A DNA stretch of 64,000 bases. Origin: an uncultured Prevotellaceae bacterium. GTDB lineage: Bacteria; Bacteroidota; Bacteroidia; Bacteroidales; Bacteroidaceae. Numbering within the stretch: the first letter of the stretch is position 1; each line of letters begins with the position of its first letter. Below the pieces are notes generated by a model. It was not told where the DNA came from, searched no databases, and worked only from the letters and a program-made list of their open reading frames with translations. The DNA lies in the NCBI GenBank assembly GCA_902785695.1, contig CACZZQ010000006.1, positions 1 through 64,000 of the forward strand, read 5' to 3'. The translations under genes and the position numbers were made by a program. Positions 48,560 through 57,368 of this stretch are shown here, piece after piece.

Positions 48560-49168
48560 TTAGAGTCCTACAGACTTCAGTGCCTTGCTGGCAGCCTCGT
48601 TGACCTCCTTGTTGGCTTTCTCGGCGGCTTTATTCACCTCGTCGTTAGCCTTCTGTGTTGCCTCGTTCACCTTGTCGGTAGCGGCCTGCTTGGCAGCGTC
48701 AACCTGCTCGTTGACGGCATTCTCGGCACTTTCCTGCAGTTCGGCAGCCTTGTCGATGGCAGCCTCTTCAATCGTCTCGGGCAGTTGCTCGGCATTGTCG
48801 ATGACGCTCTGTCCGGCAGTCAGCGCATTGATGAGCACGTCGGCAGGAGCCTCTGTCAGTGAGGTGACGATGTCCTCAGCCACAGCATTGTCGCCTACGG
48901 CAGCGACGATCTTCTCCTGATTCTCCTTCAGGAACTCCTGGACTTTGCTGATATAGGTCTTGGCAGCCTCTGGGTTCTCTGCTACGAGTTCGGCAATCTT
49001 GGTCTTGACATCAGTCAGTGTGGCCTGCAATGCGCTGGCATCGCCAGATTCCAACTCAGCTTTCAGGTTCTCGATAACGGTAGTGGCCTCGTCGGCCTTG
49101 GGAGTCTCACTGCATGAAGCAAAGCCCAAAGTCAGGGCAGCAACAGCTGCAAATAATAACTTTCTCAT
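48560..49168 (-). CDS. Repeat-rich lipoprotein
   Basis: 202 residues. Lipobox LGFASC at residues 14-19, so it is exported and lipid-anchored (SETPKADE after the Cys). The rest is almost wholly helical. From about 125 to the end it consists of Ala/Glu/Lys/Asn-rich degenerate 11-mers (VNEQVDAAKQAATDKVNEAT, NDEVNKAAEKANKEVNEAAS), similar to LEA or apolipoprotein-like amphipathic helices. It may lie along membrane or peptidoglycan; role unknown. Monocistronic, with its own promoter and terminator. Confidence 0.78.
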   Translation of the reverse strand: MRKLLFAAVAALTLGFASCSETPKADEATTVIENLKAELESGDASALQATLTDVKTKIAELVAENPEAAKTYISKVQEFLKENQEKIVAAVGDNAVAEDIVTSLTEAPADVLINALTAGQSVIDNAEQLPETIEEAAIDKAAELQESAENAVNEQVDAAKQAATDKVNEATQKANDEVNKAAEKANKEVNEAASKALKSVGL

Positions 49169-49213
49169 AATTAATAAAAATTAAAGTGGTTAATAAAACA
49201 TTCATTTCGTCGG

Positions 49214-49245
49214 CAAATTTATGAAATTCTGCGGAAACAGACAAA
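49214..49245 (-). promoter_or_regulatory. Promoter of the lipoprotein gene
   Basis: Minus strand: TTTG (49242-49245), 20 bases, TAAATTTG (49214-49221). Confidence 0.7.
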
Positions 49246-49261
49246 AAAAATCAAAAAATCC

Positions 49262-49292
49262 TTTGCCTTTATAAATAAATTTACTACTTTTG
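49262..49292 (+). promoter_or_regulatory. Promoter of the ROK kinase and men genes
   Basis: TTTG (49262-49265), 19 bases, TACTTTTG (49285-49292). The start follows 23 bases later. Confidence 0.78.
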
Positions 49293-49315
49293 CCATACTT
49301 TACTCATATAAAACT

Positions 49316-50296
49316 ATGATAGAACGTACAATAAAGACGCGAGTAGTGGGCATAGGCCTGAGTCTTGACGAGACGGCATACGCCATCGTCGATGTCAGGG
49401 GAAACATCATTGCCAAGGAAATCTTTTCTACGACAGACTTCCAGAATGTGAACGAGTTTGTCACATATCTGAGTGAGAAAATCGTAGAGATGATAGAGAA
49501 CAACGGCGGTTATGCCGGCATTCGCTCGGTGGGTATCAGCGCACCCAGCGGAAACTTCCTGACGGGCTGCATCGAGAATTCCCCCAACCTTCCCTGGAAA
49601 GGTCAGATTCCCTTGGGAGCTATGCTCCAGGATCGTTTGGGACTGGCTGTGGCTTTGGGCAATGATGCCCATGTGAGGGCATTGGGAGAATATGTGTTCG
49701 GCAGTGCTCACGGCATGAAGGACTTCATTGTGGTGAACCTGGGTCACGGCGTGGGCAGTTGTGTCTTTACGAAAGGCAAGGCTTATCTGGGCTCTGAGGG
49801 ATTCGCTGGCGAGATAGGTCACTCGTGTATAGAGCACGGCGGCCGTCTGTGTGGCTGTGGCAATCGCGGATGTCTGGAGGCTTACGTGGGTTCAAAGGGC
49901 GTAGTACAGACGGCTTGTGAACTGATGGAGAGCGACAGCCGTCCGTCGGTGATGCGCGAGATAAAGAACCTGACACCGCGTATCATCTCCGATTTGTGCG
50001 ATGAGGGCGACGAGTTGGCTATTGAGGTCTATCGCCGTACGGGTTATATGCTGGGCATTGGCTTGGCCAACTATGCGTCAATCCTCAATCCGGAGGGTAT
50101 CATCCTGGCAGGAGGTATCTCGCGTGCTGGCAAGTGGCTGACGGAATCAGTGAACGAATCGTTTGAGGAGCACGTGTTCCATAACGTGAAGGGCAAGGTG
50201 AAGCTGGTGGTTTCCACGCTGGATCATACTGAGCGCGACGTGCTGGGAGCCAGTGCACTGGCCTGGGACGTGAAGGAATACTCGCTGTTCGTATAA
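49316..50296 (+). CDS. ROK family sugar kinase (glucokinase-like)
   Basis: 326 residues of the ROK fold. VVGIGLSLDETAYAIVD replaces the usual DxGGT phosphate loop, so it is somewhat variant. The sugar-binding GNDAHVRALGEYVFG, the FAGEIGHSCIEHGG segment with catalytic-site His, the zinc motif CGCGNRGCLEAY and the C-terminal ILAGGISRAG are present. Probably phosphorylates glucose or a related hexose; a regulator role is unlikely because no HTH precedes it. It precedes the menaquinone genes by only 9 bases, which suggests co-transcription. Confidence 0.88.
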   Translation: MIERTIKTRVVGIGLSLDETAYAIVDVRGNIIAKEIFSTTDFQNVNEFVTYLSEKIVEMIENNGGYAGIRSVGISAPSGNFLTGCIENSPNLPWKGQIPLGAMLQDRLGLAVALGNDAHVRALGEYVFGSAHGMKDFIVVNLGHGVGSCVFTKGKAYLGSEGFAGEIGHSCIEHGGRLCGCGNRGCLEAYVGSKGVVQTACELMESDSRPSVMREIKNLTPRIISDLCDEGDELAIEVYRRTGYMLGIGLANYASILNPEGIILAGGISRAGKWLTESVNESFEEHVFHNVKGKVKLVVSTLDHTERDVLGASALAWDVKEYSLFV

Positions 50297-50305
50297 TAGA
50301 CCATA

Positions 50306-50719
50306 ATGGACGTAGAGAAGATAAAAGACATTATAGCGTCGAAACCCAATCTAAGTACCGCCCTCGGGATGGAGTTTATATCCACACCCGAGGGCGATAC
50401 GTGTATGGCTCGCATGAAGGTCGATGAGCGCAACCGCCAGCCCTTCGGGTTTCTGAGTGGTGGCGCCTCGCTGGCTCTGGCCGAGAATGTGGCCGGGGTA
50501 GGGTCAAGTGCACTCTGTCCCGGATGTGCCTGTGTGGGCATTGAGGTGAGCGGCAGTCATGTGAAGGCCGTCTGCGAGGGCGACACGGTGACGGCCTTTG
50601 CCCGGATGCTGCATCAGGGTAGCACGCTGCATGTGTGGAATGTGGACATCAAGGACACGGCAGGCGACTTGATCTCAAATGTGCGTGTCACCAATTATAT
50701 CATCAAACAACAGAAATGA
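50306..50719 (+). CDS. menI: Hotdog thioesterase, probable DHNA-CoA hydrolase
   Basis: 137 residues of the PaaI/MenI hotdog family. FGFLSGGASLALAENVAG carries the catalytic Glu on the central helix; GIEVSGSHVKAVCEGDTVTA is the conserved substrate strand. It sits at the head of the men genes with a 4-base overlap to menF, so hydrolysis of 1,4-dihydroxy-2-naphthoyl-CoA is the best guess. It could be a more general acyl-CoA thioesterase. Confidence 0.85.
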   Translation: MDVEKIKDIIASKPNLSTALGMEFISTPEGDTCMARMKVDERNRQPFGFLSGGASLALAENVAGVGSSALCPGCACVGIEVSGSHVKAVCEGDTVTAFARMLHQGSTLHVWNVDIKDTAGDLISNVRVTNYIIKQQK

Positions 50720-51831
50720 CGGGATTCGCGCTCTATAGACTGCCCCATGAACAGCAGGTGACGCTGGTGGCACAAACGGAGGGCGAACCGCAGGAGTTGC
50801 CTTCGCTGGAAGCCTTGAACGGAAGGTCGGGCTTCGTGGTGGCACCCTTTTCCATCTCGCCTCAAGAGCCTCTTCTACTGGTTCAGCCAGACATCGTCAG
50901 GACGTTCTCGCTACCCGATGAAGCTAAGTGTGCCATTTATGATTCAAAAGTGTGCCATTTACAGAGCGTAAGTGTGCCATTTAAGGATGCTAAATCGCAT
51001 ACTTATGATGAGCGGGTGGCATACACCGAGGACTTTGACCGCTTTCATCGCTGTTTGGAGGACGGTCATTTCCAGAAGATAGTGCTCAGCCGCTGTTCGG
51101 TAGTGCAGAGAGAAGAGAATGTGGAACCCGTGGAACTGTTCTCCAAGGCCTGCAGGCTCTATCCGCGAATGTTCATTTCGATGGTCTTTACACCCAAGAG
51201 TGGGCTTTGGCTCACGGCAACGCCGGAGATCCTGTTGGAGGGAAGAGGAAATGAATGGCGTACCATCGCATTGGCTGGTACGATGAAGCTACAGGATGAA
51301 GACCTGAATGGCGAGGGCGAGAATATGAGGTGGAGCACGAAGAACATACAGGAGCAACGCTATGTGGCTACCTACTTGAAGGAATGTCTGGAGCAGATAG
51401 CCGACAATATCCGGGAAGAGGGACCGCGAACGGTGCGCGCTGCCAACTTGGTACACCTGCGTAGCGACTTCACTTTCACCTTATTAAATAATACATGCGT
51501 GGGAGATGTCCTCCAGATGTTGCATCCCACGCCAGCCGTCTGTGGCTTGCCCAAGCAGGCAACCTGCCGCTTTATCACAGAGAACGAACATACGCCCCGC
51601 CTATACTATAGCGGATTTATGGGACCGTTGAATCTTACTCATCTCCCCTCTTCCCTCTCACCTCTCACCTCGCTTTACGTATCTCTGCGCTGTATGCAGA
51701 TTACAGAGAATCAGTATCGTCTGTATGCAGGTGGCGGCTTGCTGAAAGACAGCATCGAGGAGCAGGAATGGCAGGAGACGGAAGCAAAACTTGAAACCAT
51801 GAGACAATGTATAGCAACAAAGAGAATGTAA
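50716..51831 (+). CDS. menF: Isochorismate synthase
   Basis: 371 residues, chorismate-binding family; first committed step of menaquinone synthesis. Features: FQKIVLSRC, LWLTATPEILLE, IALAGTMKL, HPTPAVCGLPKQATCRFI, YYSGFMGPLN, and the final YRLYAGGGLLKDSIEEQEW with the Mg-binding Glu. ATG 50716 overlaps the menI stop. Two in-frame repeats: residues about 71-90 (three AAGTGTGCCATTTA copies) and about 308-319 (CTCACCTCTCACCTC string, THLPSSLSPLTSL). Neither removes a catalytic motif. It overlaps menD by 25 bases. Confidence 0.93.
   Translation: MTGFALYRLPHEQQVTLVAQTEGEPQELPSLEALNGRSGFVVAPFSISPQEPLLLVQPDIVRTFSLPDEAKCAIYDSKVCHLQSVSVPFKDAKSHTYDERVAYTEDFDRFHRCLEDGHFQKIVLSRCSVVQREENVEPVELFSKACRLYPRMFISMVFTPKSGLWLTATPEILLEGRGNEWRTIALAGTMKLQDEDLNGEGENMRWSTKNIQEQRYVATYLKECLEQIADNIREEGPRTVRAANLVHLRSDFTFTLLNNTCVGDVLQMLHPTPAVCGLPKQATCRFITENEHTPRLYYSGFMGPLNLTHLPSSLSPLTSLYVSLRCMQITENQYRLYAGGGLLKDSIEEQEWQETEAKLETMRQCIATKRM
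50926..50983 (+). repeat. Triple 22-nt in-frame repeat in menF
   Basis: AAGTGTGCCATTTA occurs at 50926, 50948 and 50970, exactly 22 bases apart, so each copy is in a different frame. The products are KCAIYD, KVCHLQ and SVPFK. Same architecture as the intergenic arrays at 24557 and 45736. Confidence 0.9.
51639..51671 (+). repeat. In-frame TCCCCTCTTCCCTCTCACCTC string in menF
   Basis: Low-complexity C/T repeat between the conserved GFMGPLN and the SLRCMQI strand, lengthening that loop; similar to the strings in menC. Confidence 0.6.
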
Positions 51832-53288
51832 ATATACTGACGGCCCTGCTGGTGGCTCACGGCATCCATCATGCGGTGGTGTGCCCAGGAAGTAGGAATG
51901 CAGCAATCGTGCATAACCTCAACGAATGTCCTGATATTGCGTGCTATCCCGTAACGGATGAGCGCTCGGCAGGCTTCTATGCACTGGGAATGACGCAGGC
52001 TCTGAATGAACCGGTGGCGGTATGTGTCACTTCTGGTACTGCTTTGCTGAATCTGGCACCTGCTGTTGCAGAGGCTTACTATCAGCATCGACCGTTGGTG
52101 GTCATCTCGGCAGACCGTCCCCAACAATGGATTGACCAGCTTGACGGGCAGACATTGCCGCAGACCGATGCCTTAGGACGCTTCGTGCGTCGGGCAGTTT
52201 CCCTGCCTGAACCTCATAATGCAGAGACCCGTTGGTACTGTAATCGCTTGGTTAACGAGGCACTGATAGAAAAGCACGCCCCTATACATATCAATGTGCC
52301 TATTACGGAGCCATTGTTCCAATTCTCTACGCCCCAACTGCCAGTAGAACGCAAGATAGATTTCCTGCCAGCAGATGCCACTAATATCACGCTGACACAC
52401 ATCTGTAGAATGTTCTTACAGGCCAAGCGTCCCATGCTGATTGCTGGTCAGCCCATGAATCCCTTGATGGACGAGGCCGTTGTACAGATAGGGGACGACG
52501 AGAGTTATGTGCCTGATTTTGTGCTATATACAGGTGGCTCCATTGTAAGCAAGCGGCTGAAGCATTTCCTGCGGAAGGCAAAAGAGTCGTGGGTGGTGAA
52601 TCGCGAGGGTGAGGTGACGGATACATTCATGAACCTAACCAATGTGATTCAAGCCGATCCTGAGGTGGTTGCCGATCTGATACGCTTCAATCTGGAAGAG
52701 ATGCCCCATCCCTTTGTGCAGAAATGGGAGGCGTTGCTGGCTGAGATACGACAGAAAGTGGAGGAAGAAGAGCCTGCTTATTCACAGGCTGCCGCCGTAA
52801 AATACTTTGAAAAGCAGCGAGGCGAGAACATTGTGCATTATGCTAACAGCATGGCGATACGTCTGGCCAACATCTATTCCAAGACACCTGTCTATTGCAA
52901 TCGGGGCGTGAATGGTATCGAGGGCTCGCTCTCTACTGCTGCAGGCTTTTCCGTCGTTGCCGACGAAAAGGTGTTCTGTGTGATAGGCGACCTGAGTTTC
53001 TTCTATGATCAGAACGCCCTTTGGAACCAGAACCTTCGTGGCAATTTCCGCATCCTTCTATTGAACAACGGCAAGGGTGGCATCTTCGATATGCTGCCAG
53101 GCTTAGAACAAAGTCCGGCGCGTGATAAATACGTCAGCGCAGAGCATCCCGCCAAAGCAGAAGGTATCTGTCAGCAAAACAATGTCGGTTATCGTAGAGC
53201 AGAAAACATGGAGCAGATGCGGCAAAGCATCGACTGGCTCTTGACAACAGAAAGTGAGCACCCCATGTTGCTTGAAGTGCTCACCTAA
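51807..53288 (+). CDS. menD: SEPHCHC synthase (MenD), compact form
   Basis: ThDP-dependent enzyme joining isochorismate and 2-oxoglutarate. VTDERSAGFYALG holds the ThDP-activating Glu, VVCPGSRNAAIVH and PLVVISADRPQQWIDQLDGQTLPQ are typical, and GDLSFFYDQNALWNQNL binds ThDP and metal. It has 493 residues against about 550 for most relatives. The shortening is in the middle domain (after LQAKRPMLIAGQP, where the usual 60-residue stretch before the VLYTGGSIVSKRLKHFL strand is missing). Active-site segments are complete, so function is likely. Starts inside the end of menF. Confidence 0.94.
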   Translation: MYSNKENVNILTALLVAHGIHHAVVCPGSRNAAIVHNLNECPDIACYPVTDERSAGFYALGMTQALNEPVAVCVTSGTALLNLAPAVAEAYYQHRPLVVISADRPQQWIDQLDGQTLPQTDALGRFVRRAVSLPEPHNAETRWYCNRLVNEALIEKHAPIHINVPITEPLFQFSTPQLPVERKIDFLPADATNITLTHICRMFLQAKRPMLIAGQPMNPLMDEAVVQIGDDESYVPDFVLYTGGSIVSKRLKHFLRKAKESWVVNREGEVTDTFMNLTNVIQADPEVVADLIRFNLEEMPHPFVQKWEALLAEIRQKVEEEEPAYSQAAAVKYFEKQRGENIVHYANSMAIRLANIYSKTPVYCNRGVNGIEGSLSTAAGFSVVADEKVFCVIGDLSFFYDQNALWNQNLRGNFRILLLNNGKGGIFDMLPGLEQSPARDKYVSAEHPAKAEGICQQNNVGYRRAENMEQMRQSIDWLLTTESEHPMLLEVLT

Positions 53289-53312
53289 AGTCTGTTTGTC
53301 TGATAGCTCCTC

Positions 53313-54992
53313 TTAATATTTGAAAGCAGAGCCTCCCACGAACTCTCGCATGATGCTGGTGGGCGGTATCTCCTTGTCGCTGACGGGCAGGAAGAAATGG
53401 ATGAACTTCATCAGTCGGTGGGCTTCGGCATACTCAGGACAGTTCTTTGGAACGGAAGCCAGGATAATCTCTGCATGAGTGCGCAGTACGGCAAACTCGA
53501 TGTTAAGGGCCGAATTGAACATCACGTCGGCTGTTTCCTGGAACGGGAATATCCATTGATCCTCAGCCTCGCACACGTTCTTCCACTGTGCAATGGTCTG
53601 TTGAGCCGTATAAGCCCCCTTGTTGTAGTCGCGGATAATGCGGCGTAGCAGTCGGTTGTCGCGTACGGGAATCCAGTTGTGGTCATCCAGCGAGATACTG
53701 GTCAGTGCCGAGATATAGATCTTGTATTTCAAAGAGTCGGGAATCTTCTTCGTCAACAGCGGGTTCAGGGCGTGGATGCCTTCGATGATGAGTACGGTAT
53801 CGTTGGAAAGCTTCAGCTTTTTGCCGTTCCACTCGCGTTTGCCCGTTACGAAGTTGTACTCGGGAATCTCCACCTTCTCGCCCTGCATCAATCTTAGCAG
53901 GTGGTCTTCCAAGAGCGAATACTCTACCGTTTCGATATTGTCGAAGTCGTAGTCGCCGTTAGGTAGCTTGGGCGTATCTATGCGGTTCACGAAGTAATCA
54001 TCCGTAGAGAACGAGATAGGCCGCAGACCGCAAGCCAGCAACTGTACGGAGAGACGCTTGCAAAAGGTGGTCTTTCCTGATGACGAAGGGCCTGTGATCA
54101 GCACCAGACGGACGGGATTCTCCTCTTGATGGAAACGATGCTCAATCTCTTCCGCTATCTTCACAATCTTCTTTTCCTGCAGAGCCTCGCTGACTTGTAT
54201 CAGTTCAGAGGCATGTCCGCGCATGATGGCTTTGTTCACATCGCCCGCATTCGAGAGACGCATGATGATGTCCCAGCGTGTCTTCTCGGCAAACATCTCG
54301 AAGGTCTTGGGCTGATCTACCTTCTCTGCAACCTGGTTGGGATTGTTCCAGTCGGGTACGCGCAGCAGCAGACCGTCCTCATAGCGCTCCAAGGCCCATA
54401 CCTTCAAGTAACCGGCACTGGGTACCAGCGGGCCGTAGTAATAGTCCACGGTGTCGCCCAGTGTGTAGTAGTCGGAATAAATATGGCCGCTGGTCTCCAA
54501 TAACTTTACCTTGTCGGCAAACCCGCGTTCGGCAAACACACGGATAGCCTCCTCATTGGTGGCTTCTGTGCGGCGGAAAGGCATATCGAGATCCACAATC
54601 TCCTGCATCCGTTTCCTGACCTGCGCCACATCCTCATCGGTTAGCGGCGTGCCGTCCTTCTTCTTGAAGTTGCAGTAATAGCCGCGACAAAGCGAGTGCT
54701 CGATAAAGAGCTTTGAACCAGGGAAAATGTCCTGCGTGGCTTTATAAAGTACAAAACTCAGCGAGCGCACATAGACGCGATGTCCGCTACCCGCCCGGGC
54801 ATCAAGAAACTCTACGTCACGGTTCTGGTAAAGACGGAACTTCAGGCCCTGAGAGGCATTGTTCACTTTGGCTGAAATCACAGGGTAGGGGAGCTTGATC
54901 TCGTTGGCAAACTCCTGATAGACATCGAGCAGTGAGGTTCCCTCGGGGAAACTCTTCGTCACGTTGTTGTTCTTGCAGCGGATTTGAAGCAT
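53313..54992 (-). CDS. Nucleoside kinase with N-terminal TGS and ThrRS-like domains
   Basis: 559 residues. Residues 1-65 are a TGS domain. About 70-250 resembles the threonyl-tRNA synthetase editing/SAD region (HSLCRGYYCNFKKKDGTPLT, ETSGHIYSDYYTLGD). About 285-530 is a uridine-kinase-like P-loop kinase: LITGPSSSGKTTFCKR, then FSTDDYFVNRIDTP and LIIEGIHALNP. This domain order is standard for the Bacteroidetes and Firmicutes uridine kinase-like proteins; the phosphate acceptor is uncertain. The gene lies inside the men cluster but on the opposite strand, with its own promoter. Confidence 0.92.
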   Translation of the reverse strand: MLQIRCKNNNVTKSFPEGTSLLDVYQEFANEIKLPYPVISAKVNNASQGLKFRLYQNRDVEFLDARAGSGHRVYVRSLSFVLYKATQDIFPGSKLFIEHSLCRGYYCNFKKKDGTPLTDEDVAQVRKRMQEIVDLDMPFRRTEATNEEAIRVFAERGFADKVKLLETSGHIYSDYYTLGDTVDYYYGPLVPSAGYLKVWALERYEDGLLLRVPDWNNPNQVAEKVDQPKTFEMFAEKTRWDIIMRLSNAGDVNKAIMRGHASELIQVSEALQEKKIVKIAEEIEHRFHQEENPVRLVLITGPSSSGKTTFCKRLSVQLLACGLRPISFSTDDYFVNRIDTPKLPNGDYDFDNIETVEYSLLEDHLLRLMQGEKVEIPEYNFVTGKREWNGKKLKLSNDTVLIIEGIHALNPLLTKKIPDSLKYKIYISALTSISLDDHNWIPVRDNRLLRRIIRDYNKGAYTAQQTIAQWKNVCEAEDQWIFPFQETADVMFNSALNIEFAVLRTHAEIILASVPKNCPEYAEAHRLMKFIHFFLPVSDKEIPPTSIMREFVGGSAFKY

Positions 54993-55017
54993 TGTTTTAG
55001 ATTTTTCAAGTTTGATG

Positions 55018-55049
55018 CAAAGTTACGTTTTTATTTTGTAATTACCAAA
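55018..55049 (-). promoter_or_regulatory. Promoter of the nucleoside kinase gene
   Basis: Minus strand: TTTG (55046-55049), 20 bases, TAACTTTG (55018-55025). Confidence 0.75.
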
Positions 55050-55098
55050 TAAATAGCAAATTCTCCGTTTAAAACTTGGATATTCATAAATAATTGCC

Positions 55099-55106
55099 TA
55101 TATTTG
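55099..55106 (+). promoter_or_regulatory. -7 box of the 55149 gene
   Basis: TATATTTG, 42 bases before the start. AGGAGG at 55137-55142 gives an unusually strong ribosome-binding site for this phylum. Confidence 0.6.
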
Positions 55107-55148
55107 CGACTGAAATGAAGAGCAAAGGCTATATAGGAGGAAACGGAA

Positions 55149-56360
55149 ATGAAAAGAGGAGTATTTGCTGTTTTGTTGCTACTCGCAGTGGTCACCGCTT
55201 TAGCACAGAGAATCGTGGTGAGCGGAACTGTTGAAGACAGGCAGACGGGAAAATCTATAGAAGGAGCCAGTGTGTCGGTAGGGGGCATCGCTGTAGTCAC
55301 TAATGCCGACGGTTACTTCATGCTGAAAACGGACATGATGCCCAAACACCTCATGGTGACGCACATTGGCTATCGCAATAAGCGTGTTGATGCCAGCGAA
55401 CTGAAGGAAGAAGGGATGAAGATCAGGATGGAGCCTGCAACCATAGAACTTCGTGAGGTGCTGGTGATGGCTGAAAAACCACGCGAACTGGTGGCTGCCG
55501 CCATCAGAAAGATTCCGCAGAACTACCCCCTAACCCCAGAGCTGTACCGATGTTTCTACCGTGAGACAGCGATGAAACGACAGCATTATATCAGCGTGGC
55601 CGAGGGCGTGGTGGATATGTATAAGACCAGTTATAAACGTGATAACCGACGTGACCGCGTAGCCATACGAAAAGGCCGCAGGCTCTTCAGCCCTAAGCAG
55701 AGCGACACACTGGGCATCAAAGTGCTGGGAGGACCTGTGGCTCCTATTCAACTCGACGTTGTGAAAAACACTGGGTTTCTGCTGAACGAGCAGGAACTGG
55801 ATTACTATGACCTGACGATGATGGCTCCTACGTCTATTTCCGACCGTCAGCAGTTTGTCATCAGACTGACACCACGAACCAAGATGCCTTACCCGCTCTA
55901 TTACGGTCAGTTGTATATCGATTGTGAGACGCTGGCTTTCACCCGTGTAGATATGTCACTCGATATGAGTGACCAGCGCAAAGCGACAGAGACAATGCTT
56001 ATCAAGAAACCATCTGGCGTACGCTTCAAACCAAAAGAAATGTCGTTGCTCATTGACTACCGTCAAAGTCCAGATGGCCTGATGCGTATCAGCTATATCC
56101 GTACTACGTTTCGTTTCAACTGCGACTGGCGGCGTCGCCTCTTTGCTACATCGTTTACTGCTTACTGCGAGATGTGCGTCACCACTACCGAGGAAAGCGA
56201 TTCGCAACCCATAGAGGGACGTGAGTCGTTCGACCAGCGCGACGCTTTCTTTGACAAGGTGGACTTCTTCCGTGACCCTGCCTTCTGGCAAGACTACAAC
56301 ATCATTGAGCCCACAGAGACGCTCGACCGAGCCATCCACCGCATCTTGAAGAAATACTGA
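55149..56360 (+). CDS. Carboxypeptidase-regulatory-like domain surface protein
   Basis: 403 residues, signal peptide 1-19 (MKRGVFAVLLLLAVVTALA). About 22-105 is a CarboxypepD_reg-like beta domain (VSGTVEDRQTGKSIEGASVS, VTHIGYRNKRVDASEL, PATIELREVLV), as found at the N-terminus of TonB-dependent receptors. Residues about 110-400 form a beta-rich domain (RCFYRETAMKRQHYISVAEG, YYGQLYIDCETLAFTRVDMS) common in Bacteroidales outer-membrane or periplasmic proteins. No receptor barrel or plug follows. Not part of menaquinone synthesis as far as the sequence shows. Confidence 0.75.
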   Translation: MKRGVFAVLLLLAVVTALAQRIVVSGTVEDRQTGKSIEGASVSVGGIAVVTNADGYFMLKTDMMPKHLMVTHIGYRNKRVDASELKEEGMKIRMEPATIELREVLVMAEKPRELVAAAIRKIPQNYPLTPELYRCFYRETAMKRQHYISVAEGVVDMYKTSYKRDNRRDRVAIRKGRRLFSPKQSDTLGIKVLGGPVAPIQLDVVKNTGFLLNEQELDYYDLTMMAPTSISDRQQFVIRLTPRTKMPYPLYYGQLYIDCETLAFTRVDMSLDMSDQRKATETMLIKKPSGVRFKPKEMSLLIDYRQSPDGLMRISYIRTTFRFNCDWRRRLFATSFTAYCEMCVTTTEESDSQPIEGRESFDQRDAFFDKVDFFRDPAFWQDYNIIEPTETLDRAIHRILKKY

Positions 56361-56436
56361 GGTGATAAATGAATTAAAACGAGCAGGATTTTGGAAAAAA
56401 GAATTTGTAGATGTCCGCTATGTCGTATTTTTACAC

Positions 56437-56444
56437 TACCTTTG
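56437..56444 (+). promoter_or_regulatory. -7 box of menB-menC-menE
   Basis: TACCTTTG, 23 bases before the menB start; this gives the second half of the pathway its own promoter. Confidence 0.6.
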
Positions 56445-56467
56445 CAAAATAAAAAAGAGTAAGTAAT

Positions 56468-57325
56468 ATGGCACAAAGAGAATGGAAAGAGATTAGGAAA
56501 TTCGAGGAGATACGCTTCGAAGAGTATAATGGTATCGCAAAGATAACGATAAACCGTCCGAGGTATCGTAATGCGTTCACACCTAAGACAACGCTGGAAC
56601 TGAGTCAGGCCTTTGCACAAGTACGCGAGTTGCAGAGGATCCGTGTGGTGTTGTTGACGGGTGCGATGAGCGAGGTGCCTGAGGGAAAGACGCTGGCTGA
56701 CGTAAAGCACGCGTTCTGTTCTGGTGGCGATATGCACGTAAAAGGACGTGGCGGCTATATTGATGATGAGGGCGTGCCCCGTCTGAGCGTGCTGGATGTG
56801 CAGATGCAGATTCGTCGTCTGCCCAAGCCCGTTATTGCGATGGTGAATGGCTATGCCATTGGCGGTGGTCATGTTTTGCACCTCGTATGCGACTTGACCA
56901 TTGCTTCAGAGAATGCTATCTTCGGACAGACAGGACCGAAGGTGGGCTCTTTCGATGCAGGATTCGGTTCGTCATACCTGGCTCGTATCGTAGGTCAGAA
57001 GAAGGCGCGTGAGATTTGGTTTATGTGTCGCCAATATACAGCTAAGGAGGCTGAGGAGATGGGTATGGTGAACAAGGTTGTGCCTATTAATCAACTGGAA
57101 GATGAGTGCGTGAGTTGGGCGGAGACGATGATGGAGCGCTCACCTATTGCTCTGCGAATGATTAAGGCAGGTCTGAATGCCGAGCTTGACGGACAGGCTG
57201 GTATTCAGCAATTGGCTGGTGATTGCACCATGCTCTATTATTTCCTTGACGAGGCGCAGGAGGGTGGAAAGGCGTTCCTGGAAAAGCGTAAACCCAATTT
57301 CGATCAGTATCCGCAAATTCCGTAA
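56468..57325 (+). CDS. menB: 1,4-dihydroxy-2-naphthoyl-CoA synthase
   Basis: 285-residue crotonase-fold enzyme that closes the second ring of the naphthoquinone. [20 protein letters not shown], the CoA oxyanion-hole region [57 protein letters not shown] and the C-terminal [12 protein letters not shown] are diagnostic of MenB. Length and motifs are normal. Followed after a short AGTGAATAGTGAATA repeat by menC. Confidence 0.97.
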   Translation: MAQREWKEIRKFEEIRFEEYNGIAKITINRPRYRNAFTPKTTLELSQAFAQVRELQRIRVVLLTGAMSEVPEGKTLADVKHAFCSGGDMHVKGRGGYIDDEGVPRLSVLDVQMQIRRLPKPVIAMVNGYAIGGGHVLHLVCDLTIASENAIFGQTGPKVGSFDAGFGSSYLARIVGQKKAREIWFMCRQYTAKEAEEMGMVNKVVPINQLEDECVSWAETMMERSPIALRMIKAGLNAELDGQAGIQQLAGDCTMLYYFLDEAQEGGKAFLEKRKPNFDQYPQIP

Positions 57326-57368
57326 GAAGGGTATAGGGAAAAGTGAATAGTGAATAATTTGCGTCCGC

